A stretch of DNA of 64,000 nucleotides, from contig CM119267.1 in the NCBI GenBank assembly GCA_051294375.1, positions 22,073,486 to 22,137,485 on the forward strand. Direction: 5' to 3'. This stretch comes from Paraspadella gotoi (taxonomy: Eukaryota > Chaetognatha). Below are positions 59,801 to 64,000 of the stretch, piece by piece (position 1 is the first letter of the stretch; every line of letters begins with the position of its first letter). Both the position numbers and the translations under genes were made by a program. The notes under the pieces were generated by a model that did no database searches, was not told the origin of the DNA, and saw only the letters and a list, made by a program, of their open reading frames with translations.

Positions 59801-60468
59801 GTCGAGTCTTGAGACGCTCGGCCATGCAGCCGAGCACGCCGAGCTGAAGGTCAGGCCTACTGCGCTTGAGTTTCTCCAGCGCCGACAAGCGCTTCCAGAT
59901 TTTTTGCTCGGCGCCTTCGCGGATGGCGCAGGTGACCACGAATATAACGTCCGCCGACGACGCCGAGTCTGTTTTGACGTAACCGTTGTCTCTGAGAATG
60001 GACCTGGACATGAGATATTAAATTCCGTTTATTTTTAAAATTCGCGCAGATTTAAATTTAAAGACAAATTTGGACTCTGATAATCTTTTAACTTTAAAAA
60101 AAAAAAAGTTATAAAGCATCATACTCGTTTTTCACTCACCAAACTATCTCCGTGTCGCTGACGTTCATCTGACATCCGTAAGTCTCGAGGTAAACTCTGC
60201 GTCCGTTGCCATGGTAGCTAGAGCGATCAAGGTAAGGAACAGCGGTGGAGGATATAGACAATGAGTCAGTTTCGAGAGAAGTAGATGGAGATTTGTTCGC
60301 GAGGAAATACTCGAGCGAAGGTCCGTCCTTAACTTTCGAAAAGTCGATGATCCTCTTCGCAGATTCGACACTCGTCTCGCTACGCCACCTTTTTCTCCAG
60401 GTCGTCCAAGCGCCATAGTTGCCGCTTCGGAGAAAGTTTCGGCCGAGTCTTGACAATGTTCGAGACAT
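56841..60468 (-). CDS. CDK5RAP1: CDK5RAP1, mitochondrial tRNA methylthiotransferase
   Basis: Eight exons: 60140-60468, 59772-60003, 58512-58899, 58062-58341, 57828-57971, 57406-57487, 57180-57296, 56841-57020; 583 aa (human 601). The N-terminal UPF0004 domain binds a [4Fe-4S] cluster ([38 protein letters not shown]). The radical-SAM motif is [20 protein letters not shown], then HLPAQSG and [17 protein letters not shown] domain closes it ([26 protein letters not shown]). It makes ms2i6A at position 37 of mitochondrial tRNAs. A family-A transposon sits in the 57488-57827 intron, and an octamer hairpin in the 58900-59771 intron. Confidence 0.96.
57548..57790 (+). mobile_element. family-A hairpin-ended transposon, copy 3
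   Basis: 243 bp, TGTGGCGG...GTTGCCATA, with perfect AGAG duplications at 57544-57547 and 57791-57794. It makes up most of the 340-bp CDK5RAP1 intron and ends 37 bp from the next exon. Confidence 0.85.
59440..59468. repeat. octamer-containing hairpin
   Basis: Perfect 13-bp arms AAATGAGATTGAG / CTCAATCTCATTT with a GAA loop, preceded by ATATGC to give an ATGCAAAT octamer. In a CDK5RAP1 intron. Confidence 0.85.
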
Positions 60469-60567
60469 CTCGCGGCTAACTCAGTTACTGCGTTTAGTAT
60501 TCTTAGTTACTAGTTAGTAAAACAACCGCAAAGAATAAATAAACGCGAATCGAATAAATAAACGTCG

Positions 60568-61234
60568 CTAACGGGTCAAAATTTCAAGAACCTCCGTCAC
60601 CAAGTTGTCCCTGTTTCCGGTGGTGACATCGAAGAGGACCACGTCCTTTCTTCTCCTCACCGCCTCCACGAATGGAATCGGCTTTCGACTCTGAATCGGT
60701 AGAGTAGCGACGACGACCGTGTTCGAAGAGTCCAACAGTCTCCTCACGGCGCCTTCAAAATTTCGGGAAAACAATTCCATTTTGCCGATTTCGTCGACGA
60801 TGACGATGCCGTCTGACGTTGCGGCGCCGCTCGAAGCGAGACGCGGTAGAGCGGCGCTTTCGAAGGACGCCACGTCGACGACGTAACGTCCGACGCGCGG
60901 TCGACGATCGGACGGGGAATCGTCTCCGAGGCGGGCGAGGGGAGAGGGAAGACCTCGATGCCAAAAACGGGGCAAAATTTGGGTCGAAACATTTTAGCGC
61001 GCGCATAAATTAATTTCGCTCTCTAACAAAACCTGATGGTAATGGGACAACGTCGAATCCGATTCGCTTACCGCCCCCCTCTCGCTCTCTCCTCTCGATG
61101 GTGTAAAAGCCTGACAAGTTAATCGACTTTTCTTTTAAACGATCGCAGATTTTGCGAACGAGAGTCGTTTTTCCTATTCCGGGAGGACCAGTTAATGCCA
61201 CGTGCCTTTTGGCGTGGACGGTCGAGGCGGCCAT
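60568..61234 (-). CDS. NTPCR: NTPCR, cancer-related nucleoside-triphosphatase (THEP1 family)
   Basis: Two exons: 61033-61234 and 60568-60953; 195 aa (human 190). Walker A TGPPGIGKTTLV, GFYTIE, RIGFDVV, then RVGRYVVDVASFE, and Walker B IVIVDEIGKMELFS, all diagnostic of the THEP1/NTPCR family, which hydrolyses NTPs. The intron falls within the PLPSG|LPSP loop. Its stop lies 99 bp before the CDK5RAP1 start codon and its ATG lies 87 bp after the TMEM53 stop, an unusually tight arrangement. Confidence 0.95.
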
Positions 61235-61321
61235 CTTTGCTTTAGAATAATCGAAAGCTCATAAGAACGGCGAATAAAATTAACAGTTTGATGCACGAGG
61301 TAAAATTAAATTATCTGAATA

Positions 61322-62368
61322 TCATCCGGTGTCCGCAAATTTCACTTCCTCCTCCTCCTCCTCCTTAACTTCCTTCTCCCTACTCTTCTCTCGCCTCTCG
61401 ATCTCCGCGTCCACCTTCACCAAATACTCGAGCATCTTTTCCTCGTAGACTTCCGGGCAAGTGACGGCGTGCTTGGCGTGTGGACTGTCAAGAAATTGGA
61501 CACTCTCCACATCCATGCCCATGTCGTTCTTCCAATAAGTCGCGATTCGAGCGAAACGATCCGCGTCGATGAATTCGTCCGCGTCGGAGAAAAAGTTGAG
61601 CGTCGGGACTCGCGCCGGACGATGGATGAAGGCGTCGATGTAGGAGTCCATAAATTCGAGGAAAGTCGGCGACATCGAATAGTATCCGTTGATGACGGCC
61701 GACAGGGGTGAACGAAAGACGGGCGAGACGGTCGACTTGAGGAGGGCCTCCACCATGATCGGCAGGCCTTCCTTGGCCGAGCCAACGTAGATTGGACTGT
61801 CGAAGACTTGGCCGACAATTAGATCTTTGTAAAAGGGCAAGTGGGTATGCCTGGGAAAAAATATAAATGAAATTAACGATGTATGCACTATACAGGTAAT
61901 CGTGAAATTGTGAAATCAAAATACTTGTAGACAATAACAACTGCAATCTTTCTAATTTCAGCCGAATATAAATATTATACGTAATTACATGGGATTTTCG
62001 CTCGGTTCGTCCTTCTTGAGTTGAATAGCGTGGAGGAAACATCCGATGGAAATTCCATGGATGAGAAGATGATCTTTAGCAGGATCGAGGGCTTCTCGAA
62101 GCATCATCCGACTTCCCGAGACCGTGTATATACCCTTGACGGCTGAGGCAAAGTCGAGAGGCCTTCCCCGCAGCAGCACCACGTTGAGGGGTCGCTCCGT
62201 CCTACGATAATGCTGCTCGTAAAAACGCAAATATTTTTCGTCGTGCTTCGGTTGGCATCCCACAAAAGGGAGAAAAAAGAGAGTCACTGGACGCGATAGT
62301 TGGGGAACGGGCCAAGTAGAAGACAAAAGGTCTAGGCGTCGCGAGAGTTTAGCGAGTTGAAACGACAT
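61322..62368 (-). CDS. TMEM53: TMEM53 / DUF829 alpha-beta hydrolase-fold protein
   Basis: Two exons: 61989-62368 and 61322-61850; 302 aa (human 277). Family features: VTLFFLPFVGCQPKHDEKY, the lipase-like elbow HGISIGCFL (G-I-S-I-G), the FDSPIY strand, and DADEFIDAD near the catalytic acid, with the histidine in DSPHAKHAV. TMEM53 is a nuclear-envelope protein that restrains BMP/SMAD signalling. The C-terminus ends in a charged Glu/Lys stretch. The membrane segment is weak here. Confidence 0.9.
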
Positions 62369-62689
62369 TCCCGCTAAGTGAGCTCGTTAAGCCTGAACGG
62401 TGAATCAAATAACAGTAATAAATTCATTGATTTATTTAAAAAGAATTTTTCGTCCCGCGAACGTCGACACGATTACGAAGATGAAATTTAACGAATGTAA
62501 ATTGTAGAAAAAATTAACGAATTACCAAAAACCTGGTAAAAATATAGAAAAAATTTGGCGGAAAAAACACGAATTAAAAAATTCGAAGAGAACTCAAAGA
62601 AACACAGGACACTCGCCTGTGAGAAATAAACTAATCTACGCCCACGTAACAATAACAATAAATAAATAAATTATCGCGCAACGATCGTA

Positions 62690-64000
62690 TCACAGGTAAA
62701 ACAACTTGTGCGCCAACTCCAATGACGGATCCTTATGAATGGATTGCCCGACCAAAAAGGCCAGCTTGTGGGCATATTGGCAAGGGGCGGGAACGCGAAC
62801 TGTCCCCGGCCAATTATAGTAGAGGTGGGTAAGCTTGAAAGTGAGACGTTGGATGTGGTCCGGCTTGAGGCCAGTGTTGTCCCAAATGACGTTGTAGGAG
62901 GTGGGAGTGACGGTCCCCTGGCGGACGGCTTGGGAAACGACGAAGAAGTCGTACCACTCGGGCTTAGTAACGGCCGAGTCAATGATGGTGCCCGGCGGCG
63001 GATTAGATAATTTGCCTCCGGCATCTCGAGAGATGAAACGCTGGTTGATCCTCTTCTTGACGACGATGCAGGCCCACTTGGGATTGTAATCAGCGGAAAA
63101 GGCTTTGAAGGAGCTCATGACCTGGGCGACTTCGTAACGGGAGACGGTTTCCAGCTGTCCGTCGGAAACGCCGTCGCGGTAAAAGATGATTCTCTCGGGC
63201 AACTCCCCTTCGTTCATCTCTTTCCACTCCTTAAGCGCGGCCATCATGCAGGTCTTCAAACCGTCGGCCAGCTCCATGTGCGTGTGCTGGCGAGTGGGGC
63301 GCGAGTAGTAGCGCGTGAGAGTGCGATTCATGGAGGCGACGAAGCCACCGATTGACTGACCCTTGGCGCTACTGTCGTGATGGCTGTCGAATCCGACGAC
63401 CATGACGCGTTTAAGAGGCATGTCCAGCGCCCAAATGTCGCCGCCCATTTTGGCGTTCATCTGCACGGCGATCTTGGTGGAGACCGACATCAGCATTTGC
63501 TGCTTGGAAAGCGTGCGGGCAACCACGCACTGCGACGGAACGGGCACGTCCACGCAGCAGAGCTTCTTTATAGCGTCGTAGCGATCCTTGCGATTGTTAG
63601 GCAAAACCGCGACGACGATGCTCACTTGTTCGCGACACGCTTCACGAATTGCGGAGCAATACGTCTCCGTTCGGTCGTCGTTGAGTTCGACGGCTTTGGC
63701 CGCCGAAAACTCCATCCCCATTGGCGGGGCTACACGGGCCAATGTAGACATGAAATTATGGGCGACGGCAGAATCGCGCTTCGTAAACACCATCGTCCAC
63801 GAGCGCAGAGGCATCGGCGTGAGCAGCTTCACTCCGCGCATCTCTTTCGCCCATTCCGCGTCCTGCGGTTTGTGCGCCGCGAGCTCCCTCTGTTGGTAAA
63901 TCTTTTCCCCGGGCAACTGGCGACCTTGAATCTCAAGAAGGCTTTTGTCGAAATTGATGCCCCACCTGTTGAGCTGCGATTTGGCAGAGTCGTTGCCGCC
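62690..64000 (-). CDS. Piwi protein, C-terminal MID/PIWI part (5' end outside window)
   Basis: A single open exon of 436 codons running off the right edge. The PIWI domain has the slicer residues: Asp in VMVVGFDSHHD, Asp in IIFYRDGVSDGQ and His in YAHKLAFLVGQ, with the Glu finger expected in between. Also seen: the MID-domain region (VAVLPNNRKDRYDAIKKLCC, QCVVARTL, TKIAVQMNAKMGG) and the usual end ELAHKLFYL. Most similar in phrase to animal Piwi (FVASMNRTLTRYYSR) rather than Ago. It would bind piRNAs and silence transposons, apt in a window full of small mobile elements (inference). The N and PAZ domains must lie beyond 64000. Confidence 0.95.
   Translation of the reverse strand, partial: GGNDSAKSQLNRWGINFDKSLLEIQGRQLPGEKIYQQRELAAHKPQDAEWAKEMRGVKLLTPMPLRSWTMVFTKRDSAVAHNFMSTLARVAPPMGMEFSAAKAVELNDDRTETYCSAIREACREQVSIVVAVLPNNRKDRYDAIKKLCCVDVPVPSQCVVARTLSKQQMLMSVSTKIAVQMNAKMGGDIWALDMPLKRVMVVGFDSHHDSSAKGQSIGGFVASMNRTLTRYYSRPTRQHTHMELADGLKTCMMAALKEWKEMNEGELPERIIFYRDGVSDGQLETVSRYEVAQVMSSFKAFSADYNPKWACIVVKKRINQRFISRDAGGKLSNPPPGTIIDSAVTKPEWYDFFVVSQAVRQGTVTPTSYNVIWDNTGLKPDHIQRLTFKLTHLYYNWPGTVRVPAPCQYAHKLAFLVGQSIHKDPSLELAHKLFYL

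Noticed and set aside
60755-61013. Arg-rich frames around the NTPCR intron
   Set aside because: Out-of-phase readings. The phase-1 junction 61033/60953 alone gives a continuous THEP1-family protein.
1-64000. CRISPR array, rRNA or bacterial operon signals
   Set aside because: No regularly spaced repeats with unique spacers, no rRNA-like sequence and no Shine-Dalgarno-type gene starts were seen.

Overview
The window is animal nuclear DNA: gene-dense and invertebrate-like in scale, with multi-exon genes, short GT-AG introns, GC-rich exons in AT-rich non-coding DNA, long (CT)n/(GA)n tracts and many small dispersed repeats. The gene content is metazoan: a TRPM channel, a gp91phox-type NADPH oxidase, a Piwi protein, Ig-domain and TIR-domain proteins, XPA and LMF2. 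No species can be named from sequence alone. A gene for a Piwi protein, absent from some compact animal genomes, is present at the right edge. The first 1.5 kb holds three N gaps next to inverted and direct duplicates, so this end is probably misassembled.

Layout. 1-5.8 kb: plus-strand gene for a tandem-TIR protein ending in a CaaX prenylation box, partly duplicated around the gaps. 6.5-12.9 kb: TRPM channel (minus), convergent with it. 14.3-15.7 kb: small secreted cysteine-rich protein (minus). 17.8-21.5 kb: hnRNP A/B-like RNA-binding protein (minus) whose first intron holds a 2.4 kb foldback-like element and a tRNA-derived SINE. 22.7-26.9 kb: NADPH oxidase (minus). 27.9-37.2 kb: complete 22-exon cytosolic leucyl-tRNA synthetase (minus), with a two-Ig GPI-type protein gene nested on the plus strand of one intron. 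37.8-64 kb: a tight head-to-tail row of minus-strand genes. In order these are an atypical Rab-like GTPase, PX-domain protein, iPLA2-gamma-like patatin phospholipase, short RING/B-box protein, FDX2 ferredoxin, FBXO31-like F-box protein, ribosomal protein eL6, prefoldin 5, XPA, LMF, CDK5RAP1, NTPCR, TMEM53 and the 3' part of a Piwi gene cut by the window edge.

How the genes relate. Most are housekeeping genes of unrelated pathways: translation (LeuRS, eL6, the tRNA methylthiotransferase CDK5RAP1), folding (prefoldin, LMF), DNA repair (XPA), protein turnover (FBXO31, RING/B-box), Fe-S biogenesis (FDX2, whose clusters CDK5RAP1-type enzymes need) and membrane traffic (Rab-like, PX). Fourteen consecutive genes share one strand, and two stop-to-ATG gaps are only 87-99 bp, so polycistronic transcription with trans-splicing deserves a test. 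Exon models were built by hand from splice consensus, reading phase and family conservation. The lengths sum in frame for LeuRS, TRPM, NOX, LMF, CDK5RAP1, FBXO31, XPA, eL6, PFDN5, NTPCR and TMEM53. Coordinates could be off by a base or two.

Most unusual signals: a prenylated tandem-TIR protein; a small transposon family with hairpin ends and 4-bp target duplications, every copy intronic; five GC-AG introns among about 80; a 46-bp perfect palindrome; and a foldback-like element with GC-rich palindromic arms.
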